The translations under genes and the position numbers were made by a program. Shown in pieces: positions 7,809 to 16,284 of a stretch of DNA of 64,000 bases. Below the pieces are notes generated by a model. That model worked only from the letters and a program-made list of their open reading frames with translations, was not told the origin of the DNA and did no database searches. Position 1 is the first letter of the stretch, and the number at the start of each line of letters is the position of its first letter. This DNA comes from Pandoraea norimbergensis (GTDB lineage: Bacteria > Pseudomonadota > Gammaproteobacteria > Burkholderiales > Burkholderiaceae), in contig NZ_CP013480.3 of assembly GCF_001465545.3 (NCBI RefSeq), positions 4,836,001 to 4,900,000 on the forward strand, given 5' to 3'.

Positions 7809-9382
7809 AGTCGATAGTCTCCTTGCTCTTCGAGCATCGTCTTGATTTGCTTCTTCACGATCTTGCCGTAGCCCGACTTGGGCATGGCATTCCAGAACAC
7901 GAAGCGGCGCGGCCACTTGTAGCGGGCAATACGCGCTTCGAGATGTCCCAGCAACTCGTCGGCTTGCGCGGCCATCCCCTCGCGGGCCACCACGACCGCC
8001 AGCCCGCTCTCACCCCACTTGGGGTCGGGCACGCCGAGCACTGCGCACTCCGACACCGCCGGGTGCGTGAGCAACGCTTCTTCGATCTCGCGCGGATACA
8101 CGTTCGAGCCGCCCGAGATGTACATATCCGACGCGCGTCCCGTGATGTACAGGAACCCCTGCTCGTCGACATGACCCAGATCGCCGGTGTGGAACCAGTC
8201 GTTCTTGAACGCCTTGGCGTTGGCATCGGGGTTGTTGTGATAGCCCATGAACACTGCCGGGCCACGCACGCAAATCTCGCCGGAACCGAACGGCGGCTGA
8301 CGCATGCCGTGCTCGTCGAGAATCGCCACCTCCATGCCCGTGCGCGGCAAACCGCACGTGCCCACGCGCGCATCGGGTGCGTCGTCGTCATCGCCATGCA
8401 ACCACGGCGGCAGTACGGTAATGTTGCCCGTCACTTCGCCCAGACCGTAGTACTGCACGAGCACGCGGCCCAGCTTTTGCAGCGCGTATTTCTGATCGGC
8501 GCGATACATCGGCGCCCCCGCGTAAATCACAAAACGCAGCGAGCTGTGATCGTATTCGTCGACGGATGGATCTTCGACCAGCATCTTCACGATGGTCGGT
8601 ACGGTGAACATGTTGTCGATGCGGTGACGCTCGACCGCCTGCCAGACCTGCGCGGCGTCCATCTTCTCGCCCGGCAGCAGCACGCTTGCGGCACCGCGCG
8701 CCGTGTTGACGATGGCGTGAATGCCCGCACCGTGCGAAAGCGGTGCGACGACCATCGAGCGGCTGCGATACGTGATGCCGGGCATCAGGTCCGCCAGATG
8801 GTTGGTGACGACGAACGCCATCTGCCCGTGCGAGAGCACACCGGCCTTGGGGTGCCCCGTCGTCCCCGATGTATAGAAGAACCACAGCGGGTCCTCGTAC
8901 TCGACTTCCTCCTCGAACTCGGGCGCGCCCATGTGCTCGGCGACCAGCGTCTCGTAGTGCAACTCGCCAGCGCGCGGCGTGCCCAATGCAATCACGTGGC
9001 GCAGCGCAGGCGAAGCCGCTTTCACTGCGTCGACATGGCCTTCGAAGCCCGCGTCGTAGATCATCACGCAGGCCCCGCTCGACTGCCCTAGATAAGCGGC
9101 TTCAGGTGCGGTGATACGGAAGTTCGTGGGCACCCAGATCGCACCAAGTTTGAACGCGATCCACGCACTCTCGAAGATCGGCAGGTTGTTGCGCGAATGC
9201 ACGAGCAGCTTGTCGCCCTTGCCCACACCGAGCTTGCGCAGCGCATCGACGACGGCATTCACGCGCGCGTCGATCTCGCCCCAGGTCGTCACCTTGTCGC
9301 CGATGATCAACCCCGCCTCGTCCGGATGGCGCCGGGCAACGTCGGCCAACAGGCGGCCGAGATTCATGACCTTCTTGAGCAT
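7805..9382 (-). CDS. AMP-dependent acyl-CoA synthetase/ligase
   Basis: A 525-residue class I adenylate-forming enzyme that should activate a carboxylic acid to its CoA thioester via an acyl-adenylate. Motifs seen are the P-loop WFFYTSGTTGHPKAGVLSH, the YYGLGEVTGN segment, the GEICVRGPAVFMGY segment, the hinge WFHTGDLGHVDEQGFLYITGRASDMYISGGSNVYPREIE, and the catalytic Lys region PKSGYGKIVK near the C-terminus. The start at 9382 is supported by AGGAG nine bases upstream. It follows the thiolase gene by 95 bases and precedes two PPC genes with four-base overlaps. Together with the thiolase this indicates carboxylate activation and beta-oxidation-like cleavage. The substrate is unknown. Confidence 0.92.
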   Translation of the reverse strand: MLKKVMNLGRLLADVARRHPDEAGLIIGDKVTTWGEIDARVNAVVDALRKLGVGKGDKLLVHSRNNLPIFESAWIAFKLGAIWVPTNFRITAPEAAYLGQSSGACVMIYDAGFEGHVDAVKAASPALRHVIALGTPRAGELHYETLVAEHMGAPEFEEEVEYEDPLWFFYTSGTTGHPKAGVLSHGQMAFVVTNHLADLMPGITYRSRSMVVAPLSHGAGIHAIVNTARGAASVLLPGEKMDAAQVWQAVERHRIDNMFTVPTIVKMLVEDPSVDEYDHSSLRFVIYAGAPMYRADQKYALQKLGRVLVQYYGLGEVTGNITVLPPWLHGDDDDAPDARVGTCGLPRTGMEVAILDEHGMRQPPFGSGEICVRGPAVFMGYHNNPDANAKAFKNDWFHTGDLGHVDEQGFLYITGRASDMYISGGSNVYPREIEEALLTHPAVSECAVLGVPDPKWGESGLAVVVAREGMAAQADELLGHLEARIARYKWPRRFVFWNAMPKSGYGKIVKKQIKTMLEEQGDYRL

Positions 9383-9477
9383 CTTGCTCGTCTCCTCTGC
9401 TTTCCTCTTAGTCTTCTTTGCCCGGCCTGCATCGGCGCGCATAGGCGTCCAATAACAGGCCTCGGGCCGCGTGCCGG

Positions 9478-10644
9478 TCAGCGCGCTTCGAGAATGCTCA
9501 CGTAGTTGGCCACCGCGGCGCCGCCCATGTTGAACACGCCCGCGAGTTTGGCATTGGGAATCTGCATGCCGCCCGCCGTACCGGTGAGTTGCATCGCCGC
9601 CATCACGTGCATCGAGACGCCCGTGGCGCCGACCGGATGTCCCTTGGACTTCAGGCCGCCCGACGGGTTGACCGGCAGCAGGCCGTCTTTTTCCGTCAGC
9701 CCTTCGGCCACGACGTTGGCGCCCTGACCCGGCTTGGCCAGCCCCATGGCTTCGTACTCGATCAGCTCGGCGATGGTGAAGCAGTCGTGCGTCTCGACCA
9801 GCGACAGGTCCTTGAGCGACACCCCGGCCACGCCGAGCGCCTGACGCCATGCATGCTGGCCGCCTTCGAACGCGAGCGCGTCGCGGCGCGAGAGCGGCAG
9901 GTAGTCGTTGACCTGCACGGCCGCCCGGAAGCCCACGGCCTTCGGCATGGTGCGGGCAACGTCGGCCTTCGAGATCACCAGTGCGGCAGCGCCGTCGGAG
10001 ACCATCGAGCAATCGGTGCGCTTGAGCGGACCCGCCACAAACGGGTTCTTGTCGGAGACGTTGCGGCAGAAGTCGTAGCCGAAGTCGCGACGCATGTGCG
10101 CGTACGGATTGTCCGTGCCGTTGCGATGGTTCTTCGCCGCGATGCGCGCGAGCGCGTCGGACTGGTCGCCGTAGCGGTCGAAGTACTGCTGCGCAATGGT
10201 GCCGAACACACCGGCGAAACCGCCCGGAATGCCGGCTTCTTCACGCGCATACGAACACTTGAGCAGCACTTCGCCGACCTGCGGCGTGGCGAGCTCGGTC
10301 ATCTTCTCGAAGCCGATCACGAGCACGTGCGTCGCCTTGCCGGCTTCGATCGATTGCAGCCCGCCGTGCACGGCAGCCGAACCCGTCGCGCAAGCGTTTT
10401 CGTAACGCGTGGCGGGTTTGAAGCGCAGGCCGGGAATGTTGTTGAAGACGAGCGACGACGGGAAGTCCTGATACAGGAAACCGCCATTGAAAGTGCCGAC
10501 ATGAATCGAATCGATCTGCTCGGGCGCGAGGCCCGCATCATCGAGCGCGGCTTGCGCGACTTGGGCCAGCAGAACTTCGGCGTCGACGTTATCGAGTTTG
10601 CCGAACTGGGAGTGGGCCCAGCCGGTAAGGCATGCAGCAACCAT
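9478..10644 (-). CDS. thiolase-family protein (acetyl-CoA acetyltransferase-like)
   Basis: A 388-residue thiolase of the SCP2/lipid-transfer-like group. The nucleophilic Cys is in RYENACATGSAAVHGG at about residue 88, catalytic His segments are VETHDCFTIAELIEYEAMGLA and GGLKSKGHPVGATG, and the C-terminal Cys of classical thiolases is replaced by NMGGAAVANY, as in the SCP2-like group. Such proteins usually cleave or condense acyl-CoAs, and many need a small DUF35 partner; none is present here. The start at 10644 has GGAGA just upstream. A -24/-12 sigma-54 promoter lies about 45 bases upstream, and the gene is the first of the leftward operon. Confidence 0.9.
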   Translation of the reverse strand: MVAACLTGWAHSQFGKLDNVDAEVLLAQVAQAALDDAGLAPEQIDSIHVGTFNGGFLYQDFPSSLVFNNIPGLRFKPATRYENACATGSAAVHGGLQSIEAGKATHVLVIGFEKMTELATPQVGEVLLKCSYAREEAGIPGGFAGVFGTIAQQYFDRYGDQSDALARIAAKNHRNGTDNPYAHMRRDFGYDFCRNVSDKNPFVAGPLKRTDCSMVSDGAAALVISKADVARTMPKAVGFRAAVQVNDYLPLSRRDALAFEGGQHAWRQALGVAGVSLKDLSLVETHDCFTIAELIEYEAMGLAKPGQGANVVAEGLTEKDGLLPVNPSGGLKSKGHPVGATGVSMHVMAAMQLTGTAGGMQIPNAKLAGVFNMGGAAVANYVSILEAR

Positions 10645-10684
10645 GAAGTTTCTCCGGAAAATTGGGGTGATCCAGACTCCGGTG

Positions 10685-10701
10685 AGCAATTTCGATGCCA
10701 G
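10685..10701 (-). promoter_or_regulatory. sigma-54 (-24/-12) promoter of the thiolase operon
   Basis: On the minus strand the sequence reads TGGCATCGAAATTGCT. It matches the sigma-54 consensus TGGCAY-N5-TTGCW, with the invariant GG and GC exactly ten bases apart. Initiation would fall near 10675, about 30 bases before the thiolase ATG. The palindromic sites at 10937-11017 lie 240-320 bases upstream, a normal enhancer distance. Confidence 0.75.
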
Positions 10702-10936
10702 ATTCGCGCGGTTCATGATCGCCACGGCATCGAAAGCCGATTGCGCGGCAAGACGGTGGAGCGATTCGCAGAAGATTCGCCCCGCCGTCCGGACACACGC
10801 TTATGGCGTGCGCGCAATTGACGTAAGCGTAAAGCGGGACTCCTAAGCGCATCAAGTGAATTCGAAAGCTTGGCGCATGAAACGAATTTGCTGTGGCGCA
10901 GCATGGCTCACCAAGGGAGGCAGGCGGTGACCCGAC

Positions 10937-11017
10937 TGCGACAGGTGTCTCACCGGCGGCGACATTCACACGAGACAGTTGTCGCACGGGCCGCCGCGCC
11001 ATGCGACAGGTGTCGCA
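10937..11017. promoter_or_regulatory. three palindromic activator sites shared by divergent sigma-54 promoters
   Basis: Three copies of TGNGACA-N2-TGTCNCA occur at 10937-10952 (TGCGACAGGTGTCTCA), 10971-10986 (CGAGACAGTTGTCGCA, first base deviating) and 11002-11017 (TGCGACAGGTGTCGCA, arms fully symmetric). Centres are 34 and 31 bases apart, near three helical turns, so they face one side of the DNA. They lie between two divergent -24/-12 promoters. I read them as upstream activating sequences for a bacterial enhancer-binding protein, possibly the one encoded at 16285-17616. The rest of the 10645-11324 intergenic region shows no gene. Confidence 0.7.
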
Positions 11018-11185
11018 CGCCCGCTGGCCGTCGATTCCCTGCCCCGGCACGCCCGTCATGGTGCGCTATCCGCCTGTTCCACCAGACAAAAGCCGTTGCG
11101 CGGGCCTATTGGGATGCCGCTGAGATGACGTTGAGATTGCGTGGATGTTTAACAACGTAAGGGTTTTCCCGTCAGGGCGTCGAAC

Positions 11186-11201
11186 TGGCATTCGATTTGC
11201 G
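11186..11201 (+). promoter_or_regulatory. sigma-54 (-24/-12) promoter of the TRAP transporter operon
   Basis: TGGCATTCGATTTGCG matches TGGCAY-N5-TTGC with the GG and GC ten bases apart. The last position is G rather than A/T. Initiation would be near 11212, giving a leader of about 110 bases before dctP. The three palindromes lie 170-250 bases upstream. Confidence 0.68.
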
Positions 11202-11324
11202 TAAGATAGCCAAGCCACTTGTGAGCCCGCGTTCCGAGTTGGCAGGAAGGTTGCAGGGCAACACGCCTGACCCGTCCCGCTTCAGACGCAGTCACCAAAC
11301 CTATAAATCAAGGAGACATGCAGT

Positions 11325-12344
11325 ATGAGCACCATGGATCGTCGCCACTTCATCAAAGTCGTGGCCGCCTCATCGGCCGCTGCCGCCACGGGGTTGTACC
11401 AAACGCAGGCGCATGCCGCCGAAATCACGCTGAAGTTCGCCAACAACCTGCCGATCAGCCACCCGATGAACATCCGCGCCAAGGAGATGGCGCAGAAGAT
11501 CGCGGATCAGTCGAAAGGCCGCGTGGACTTCCAGATCTACCCGAACAACCAGCTCGGCACCGATAGCGACATGCTGAGCCAGATTCGCTCGGGCGCCATC
11601 GACTTCTTCACACTCTCGCCGCTGATTCTCGGCACGCTCGTGCCGTCGGCGCAAATCTCGGGCGTGGGTTTCGCATTCAAGGACTACGGCCAGGTATGGG
11701 CCGCCATGGACGGCGATCTCGGTGCCCACGTGCGCGGGCAGATCGCCAAGACCACGGTCTTCGCGTTCGACAAGATCTGGGAGAACGGCTATCGCCAGAT
11801 CACGACGAGCAACCGCCCGATCAACTCGCCCGCTGACCTCAAGGGCCTGAAGATTCGCGTGCCGACGAGCCCGCTGTGGACGTCGATGTTCCGCGCGTTC
11901 GATTCGTCGCCCACGTCGATCAACTTCTCCGAAGTCTATTCGGCGCTGCAAACGAAGATCGTCGAAGCGCAGGAAAACCCGCTCGCCCTGCTCACCACGG
12001 CCAAGCTGTACGAGGTGCAGAAGTACGTATCGATGACGAACCACATGTGGGATGGCTTCTGGTTCCTCGCCAACAAGCAGAAGTGGGACAAGATTCCGAA
12101 AGACTTGCAGGACATCATTACCGCCAACGTGAACGCCGCCGCACTGGTGCAGCGCGACGACGTGAAGAAGCTCAACGACGGCGTGATGGTCGAGCTCAAG
12201 CAAAAGGGTCTCGTGTTCAACGCACCGAACAACGAACAGTTCCGCGACAAGCTGCGCGCAGCGGGCTTCTACACGGAATGGCACAAGAAGTTCGGCGACG
12301 AAGCCTGGGCCATGCTCGAAAAGTACACCGGGAAGCTCGCGTAA
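11325..12344 (+). CDS. dctP: TRAP transporter periplasmic binding protein (DctP family)
   Basis: A 339-residue DctP-type solute-binding protein. The N-terminus has a twin-arginine-like signal, DRRHFIKVVAASSAAAATG, ending in AHA-A near residue 31. The mature protein starts EITLKFANNLPISHPMNIRAKEMAQKI. The carboxylate-binding segment around ADLKGLKIRVPTSPLW carries the conserved Arg (KIRVP) that ion-pairs with the ligand in TRAP proteins. The start is set by AGGAGA eight bases upstream. It is the first gene after the sigma-54 promoter and is directly followed by the permease. The substrate is presumably an organic acid, and the facing acyl-CoA synthetase fits that. Confidence 0.93.
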   Translation: MSTMDRRHFIKVVAASSAAAATGLYQTQAHAAEITLKFANNLPISHPMNIRAKEMAQKIADQSKGRVDFQIYPNNQLGTDSDMLSQIRSGAIDFFTLSPLILGTLVPSAQISGVGFAFKDYGQVWAAMDGDLGAHVRGQIAKTTVFAFDKIWENGYRQITTSNRPINSPADLKGLKIRVPTSPLWTSMFRAFDSSPTSINFSEVYSALQTKIVEAQENPLALLTTAKLYEVQKYVSMTNHMWDGFWFLANKQKWDKIPKDLQDIITANVNAAALVQRDDVKKLNDGVMVELKQKGLVFNAPNNEQFRDKLRAAGFYTEWHKKFGDEAWAMLEKYTGKLA

Positions 12345-14222
12345 ATGGAAACGTTGACGATGACGGCCGAGCCCACGCACGCGCTCGCCCGCCTCTTCTG
12401 CCACGTCAACCGCGCGGTGATGAAAGTCACCGAGGCGGTTGCCGTGCTGCTGGTCGTGGCGGAGACTCTCATCCTGCTCGCGGGCGTAATCTCGCGCTAC
12501 GGGTTCGACAATCCGCTCACCTGGTCGGATGAACTGGCGCAAATCCTGTTTATCTGGCTATCGATGCTCGGCGCGGTCATCGCGCTCGATCGCGGTGAGC
12601 ACATGCGCCTGTCCGCCATCGTCAACAAGCTTCCTGCTGCGTGGCGTGACTGGTTTCAGACGATGGCCGCGCTCACGGTCTGCGTGTTCGTGGCACTCAT
12701 CATCATGCCGGCGTACACGCATGCCATCGAGCAGATGGACATCACCACGCCCGCGCTCGAAATTCCCGATGGTCTGCGCGCCGCAGCACTGCCGGTCGGT
12801 GCGGCGCTCATGCTGCTTGCCGCAATCTCGCGCATGGCGCGCTGCTCCACGATGCGCCAGTTCGGGCTGGGCGTGCTGGTCGTCGCCGCGCTCGGTGCGG
12901 CACTGTGGCTCGGCCGCCCGGCGCTGATCGCGATGGGCAACTACAACCTGCTCGTGTTCTTCGTGCTGATCGTGGGCGTCTGTGTCGCGGGCGGCATTCC
13001 GATTGCGTTTGCGTTCGGGACGGCCACGCTCGGCTATCTCGCGCTCGTGACGGATGCCCCGTTGCAGATCGTCGTGAGCCGCATGGATGAGGGCATGTCG
13101 GGCCTGATCCTGCTGTCGGTGCCGCTCTTCGTACTGCTCGGTGCCCTGATCGAAATGAGCGGGCTGGCGCGCAGCCTGATCGAGTTCATGGCATCGCTGC
13201 TCGGTCACGTGCGCGGCGGTCTGCAATATGTGCTGCTCGGCGCGATGTTCCTCGTCTCGGGCATCTCCGGGTCGAAGGCTGCCGACATGGCCGCCGTTGC
13301 CCCGGCGCTGTTCCCCGAAATGCAACGCCGTGGCTCGAAACCGGAAGACCTCGTCGCGCTGCTGTCCTCGACAGGCGCGATGACGGAGACGATTCCACCG
13401 AGTCTCGTGCTGATCACCATCGGCGCGGTGTGCGGTGTGTCGATTACCGCGCTCTTCGTTGGCGGCCTGCTGCCGGCGGTGATCGCGACGCTCGCCATCG
13501 TGGTGGTGTGCTTCACCCGCTCGCGCAAGGAAGCGCCGAGCGCGGCCCGCCGCGCACCGTGGGGCGTGATCGGCAAGACGTTCATCATCGCGCTGCCGGC
13601 GCTTGCCCTGCCGATCCTGATCCGCACGGCCGTGATCGAAGGTGCTGCCACGGCCACGGAAGTCTCGACGGTCGGCATCGCCTACACGATCGTGATCGGC
13701 CTGATCGTGCACGCGTTCAAGAAGCATCTGAACTTCAAACGCCTCTACCCGCTGCTCACGGAAACCGCCGCACTCTCCGGTGCGATTCTGCTGATCATTG
13801 GCATGGCCACCGCCATGGCGTGGGCACTGACGCAGTCGGGTTTCTCGGCCAAGCTGGTCGGCCTGATGCACGGCGTACCGGGCGGACAGGTCGGCTTTCT
13901 GCTGATCTCGATGGTGGTGTTCATCGTGCTGGGCAGTGTGCTCGAAGGCATTCCGGCCATCGTGCTGTTCGGGCCGCTGCTGTTCCCTGTGGCCCGCTCG
14001 CTGGGCATTCACGACGTGCACTACGCGATGGTCGTCATCCTGTCGATGGGCATGGGCCTGTTCGCGCCGCCGCTCGGTGTGGGGTTCTACGCCGCGTGCG
14101 CCATCGGCAAGACGTCGCCCGACAAGGTGTTCAACCGCATGTGGACCTACATGGGCGCGCTGCTCATCGCGCTGCTGATCGTGGTCTTCGTGCCGTGGAT
14201 CTCTATCGGCTTCCTGAAGTAA
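12345..14222 (+). CDS. TRAP transporter fused permease (DctQ-DctM)
   Basis: A 625-residue membrane protein joining both TRAP permease parts. Residues about 1-195 correspond to the small DctQ subunit (four helices, with GVISRYGFDNPLTWSDELAQILFIWLSMLGA). Residues about 200-625 are the large DctM subunit (SVPLFVLLGALIEMSGLARSLIEFM, GISGSKAADMAAVAPALFPEM, SSTGAMTETIPPS, FAPPLGVGFYAAC). It uses the sodium or proton gradient to import the ligand delivered by DctP. The ATG follows the dctP stop without a gap (TAAATG), so translation is probably coupled. Fused DctQM proteins are known, though separate subunits are common. Confidence 0.93.
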   Translation: METLTMTAEPTHALARLFCHVNRAVMKVTEAVAVLLVVAETLILLAGVISRYGFDNPLTWSDELAQILFIWLSMLGAVIALDRGEHMRLSAIVNKLPAAWRDWFQTMAALTVCVFVALIIMPAYTHAIEQMDITTPALEIPDGLRAAALPVGAALMLLAAISRMARCSTMRQFGLGVLVVAALGAALWLGRPALIAMGNYNLLVFFVLIVGVCVAGGIPIAFAFGTATLGYLALVTDAPLQIVVSRMDEGMSGLILLSVPLFVLLGALIEMSGLARSLIEFMASLLGHVRGGLQYVLLGAMFLVSGISGSKAADMAAVAPALFPEMQRRGSKPEDLVALLSSTGAMTETIPPSLVLITIGAVCGVSITALFVGGLLPAVIATLAIVVVCFTRSRKEAPSAARRAPWGVIGKTFIIALPALALPILIRTAVIEGAATATEVSTVGIAYTIVIGLIVHAFKKHLNFKRLYPLLTETAALSGAILLIIGMATAMAWALTQSGFSAKLVGLMHGVPGGQVGFLLISMVVFIVLGSVLEGIPAIVLFGPLLFPVARSLGIHDVHYAMVVILSMGMGLFAPPLGVGFYAACAIGKTSPDKVFNRMWTYMGALLIALLIVVFVPWISIGFLK

Positions 14223-14229
14223 GCGGCGC

Positions 14230-14286
14230 GGCGTCAGGTCAGCGGGTCGTTGATGACCGCCCGCCTGACGCCACCGTTGCAACGGT
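14230..14286. repeat. nested inverted repeats between TRAP permease and SDR genes
   Basis: GGCGTCAGG (14230-14238) pairs with CCTGACGCC (14264-14272), and inside it a GCGGGTC segment pairs with GACCGC with one bulge. Immediately after comes a perfect 14-base palindrome, ACCGTTGCAACGGT (14273-14286). No U-run follows, so this could be an RNA stabiliser or partial terminator at the 3' end of the permease message, or an operator for the SDR gene. Confidence 0.55.
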
Positions 14287-14377
14287 TCGAATTTTCGCTG
14301 GGTAACTAACGGACTCCGCCTCACTGCTGGCGGTGGAGCCCGCGCTGTAAATCGAAATAAATTTAGGAGTCCATAGC

Positions 14378-15133
14378 ATGACCGAGAAAGTAGCAGTTGT
14401 GACGGGCGGTGGAATGGGTATCGGTGCAGCCATTTGCGAGCGGCTGGTCAAAGACGGCATGACGGTCGTGGTCGCCGATCTGAACGAGGAAGTCGCGAAC
14501 GAGACGGCAAGCAAGTTGCGGGCGGCAGGCGGCAACGCGTGGGCACTCAAGATGAATGTGGGTGAGGAAGCGTCCATTGCCGAGGGGTTCCGGCAAGTGG
14601 CGCAGAAGCACGGCCGTTGCGACGTGCTGGTTAATAACGCAGGCATCGCCAAGACGTTTCCGTTTCTCGAATACCCGCTGGATCACTGGCATCAGGTAAT
14701 GGCCGTCAACCTGACCGGCACGCTGCTGTGCGGGCAACACGCCGCCCGCCTGATGCGCGAGCAACGCTGGGGGCGCATCGTCAATCTGGCCTCGGTGGCG
14801 GGCATTCTCGCGAGCGCGGGGCGCACCGCTTATGGCACGTCGAAGGCGGCCGTGATCGGCCTCACGCGTCAGATGGCCATCGAGCTCGCTCCGTTCGGCA
14901 TTACGGCCAATGGCGTCGCGCCGGGCCCGATCGACACGCCGCTAACGAAGGTGCTGCACTCGGATATCTCGCGCCAGCACTACACGGAAACCACGCCGCT
15001 GGGCCGCTACGGCCAGCCGGAAGAGATCGCCGGGGCGGTGAGCTTCCTCGCATCGGACGATGCATCGTATGTGACCGGGCACATCCTGCCGGTCGACGGC
15101 GGCTTCGTGGCTGCCGGGATTCTGGAAATCTAA
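14378..15133 (+). CDS. SDR-family NAD(P)-dependent oxidoreductase
   Basis: A 251-residue classical short-chain dehydrogenase. The cofactor loop is TGGGMGIG (residues 9-16), an Asp (VVVADLNEE) favours NAD(H), and NNAG, the catalytic Ser in NLASVAG and the YGTSK motif are all present, ending with the PVDGGFVAAG tail. AGGAG precedes the ATG. The best family guess is a 3-oxoacyl/3-hydroxyacyl reductase or an alcohol dehydrogenase acting on the transported or CoA-activated compound. It lies 155 bases after the TRAP permease, separated by inverted repeats, so it may be read through from the sigma-54 promoter or have its own. Confidence 0.88.
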   Translation: MTEKVAVVTGGGMGIGAAICERLVKDGMTVVVADLNEEVANETASKLRAAGGNAWALKMNVGEEASIAEGFRQVAQKHGRCDVLVNNAGIAKTFPFLEYPLDHWHQVMAVNLTGTLLCGQHAARLMREQRWGRIVNLASVAGILASAGRTAYGTSKAAVIGLTRQMAIELAPFGITANGVAPGPIDTPLTKVLHSDISRQHYTETTPLGRYGQPEEIAGAVSFLASDDASYVTGHILPVDGGFVAAGILEI

Positions 15134-15161
15134 ACCGCTAAACCGGAATCGGCATCGAGCA

Positions 15162-16105
15162 TCAGCGCAGGAGGGTGTCCGGCAGATCGGGCACCACCCG
15201 CGCGCCCGGCACGCGCTGCATTTCGCGCCACGCGCGCTGGGCATTTTCAACAAACGTGGCAACACACGGGTTGTGGTTGTCGCGACTCCACAGTAGCGCC
15301 ACCTCCGCCACGGGCGCATTGCGCAAGGGCTTGAACACCGCAGTGCCCGACGCGCTCGCGCTGCTCATCGACATCGGCACCATCGCCACGCCCAGCCCCT
15401 CCCCCACCAAATTGATAATCGTCTGCTGAAGGTTGGTTTCGAGCCGGATATGCGGCGCGAAGCCCGCGCGCCGGCAATGCGTGACGATCAGGTCGTAGAC
15501 CAACGGGGCAATCTCGCGCGGAATGCTCACGAACGACTCTTCCGCCAGTTGGGTGGCGTCGAGCACGCCCACGTCGGCAAGTGCGTGCGTGCGCGGTATC
15601 ACCGCCACCATCTCTTCGCGAAACACCGTCGCCGAATCCAGCCCGGTCAAATCTTCCGGACGGTACATGATGCCCACGTCGATACGGCCGGCGCGCACCG
15701 ACTCGGCCAGCAGATTGGGCAGGGCTTCGGCCAGCTTCATGTCGACGCGCGGATACGCCGCAGCGTAAGTGCGCGTGAGCGCCGGCAAGATGTTGTAGGC
15801 CGAGGACATCATGAAACCCACGGTGATCGCCCCATCCTCCCCCGGCTGGCCGCCACCACGTTGCGTTTGGCCCGGTCGACCGAGTTGAGAATTTCCACCG
15901 CATCCTGATAGAAGCGCGCACCGGCACGGGTCAGGCGCACGCTCCGCCGCGTGCGCTCGAACAGCTGCACGCCCAGCTCGGCTTCCATCAAGGCAATCTG
16001 CCGCGAGAGCGGCGGCTGCGAGATATGTAATTGCTGCGCCGCGCGGCCGAAGTGCAAGGTTTCGGCCAACACGACGAAATACTGGAAATGGCGCAGCTCG
16101 ATCAT
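15162..16105 (-). pseudogene. LysR-family regulator, frameshifted
   Basis: Two overlapping frames together make one LysR protein of about 314 residues. The N-terminal frame starts at 16105 (MIELRHFQYFVVLAETLHFGRAA, the winged helix-turn-helix with QLHISQPPLSRQI) and leaves frame after VVAASRG. The C-terminal frame continues with TVGFMMSSAYNILPALTRTY and the effector domain through DLPDTLLR. Adding one G on the minus strand to the five-base run at 15839-15843 restores VVAASRGEDGAITVGFMMSS, the expected LysR linker. The cause is either a real one-base deletion or a homopolymer sequencing error. It is divergent from the sigma-54 activator with 179 bases between the starts and would be expected to regulate the nearby catabolic genes. 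Confidence 0.85.
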
Positions 16106-16133
16106 CTGATACCCCAGAGGTATTAATAGCGCA

Positions 16134-16148
16134 CCAATATTGTATTGG
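16134..16148. promoter_or_regulatory. candidate LysR-type binding site
   Basis: CCAATA-TTG-TATTGG is a 15-base interrupted palindrome in the LysR/activator divergent region, 29 bases upstream of the LysR start. Its position and AT-rich dyad fit a LysR autoregulatory site with T-N11-A spacing, but no second site was found. Confidence 0.4.
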
Positions 16149-16284
16149 ATGTTATGACTGGGCGGTCGTATGCTCCATTTGCGGTCGCCACCCGAGCGAG
16201 ACGCAAAATAAAGAGACGTGAGGAAACGCCAGGCCAAAAGCCACCGACGGCGACCTTTCGTAACGATACGAGAAGGAGACAGTC

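Noticed and set aside
10870..11160. Open frames in the divergent sigma-54 region
   Set aside because: Their sequences are Arg/Ala-rich and random-looking with no ribosome site; the region is better explained as promoters and activator sites.
12558..14324. Long His/Arg/Asp-rich open frame opposite the TRAP permease
   Set aside because: A typical antisense shadow of a GC-rich membrane protein gene, without ribosome site or recognisable domain.
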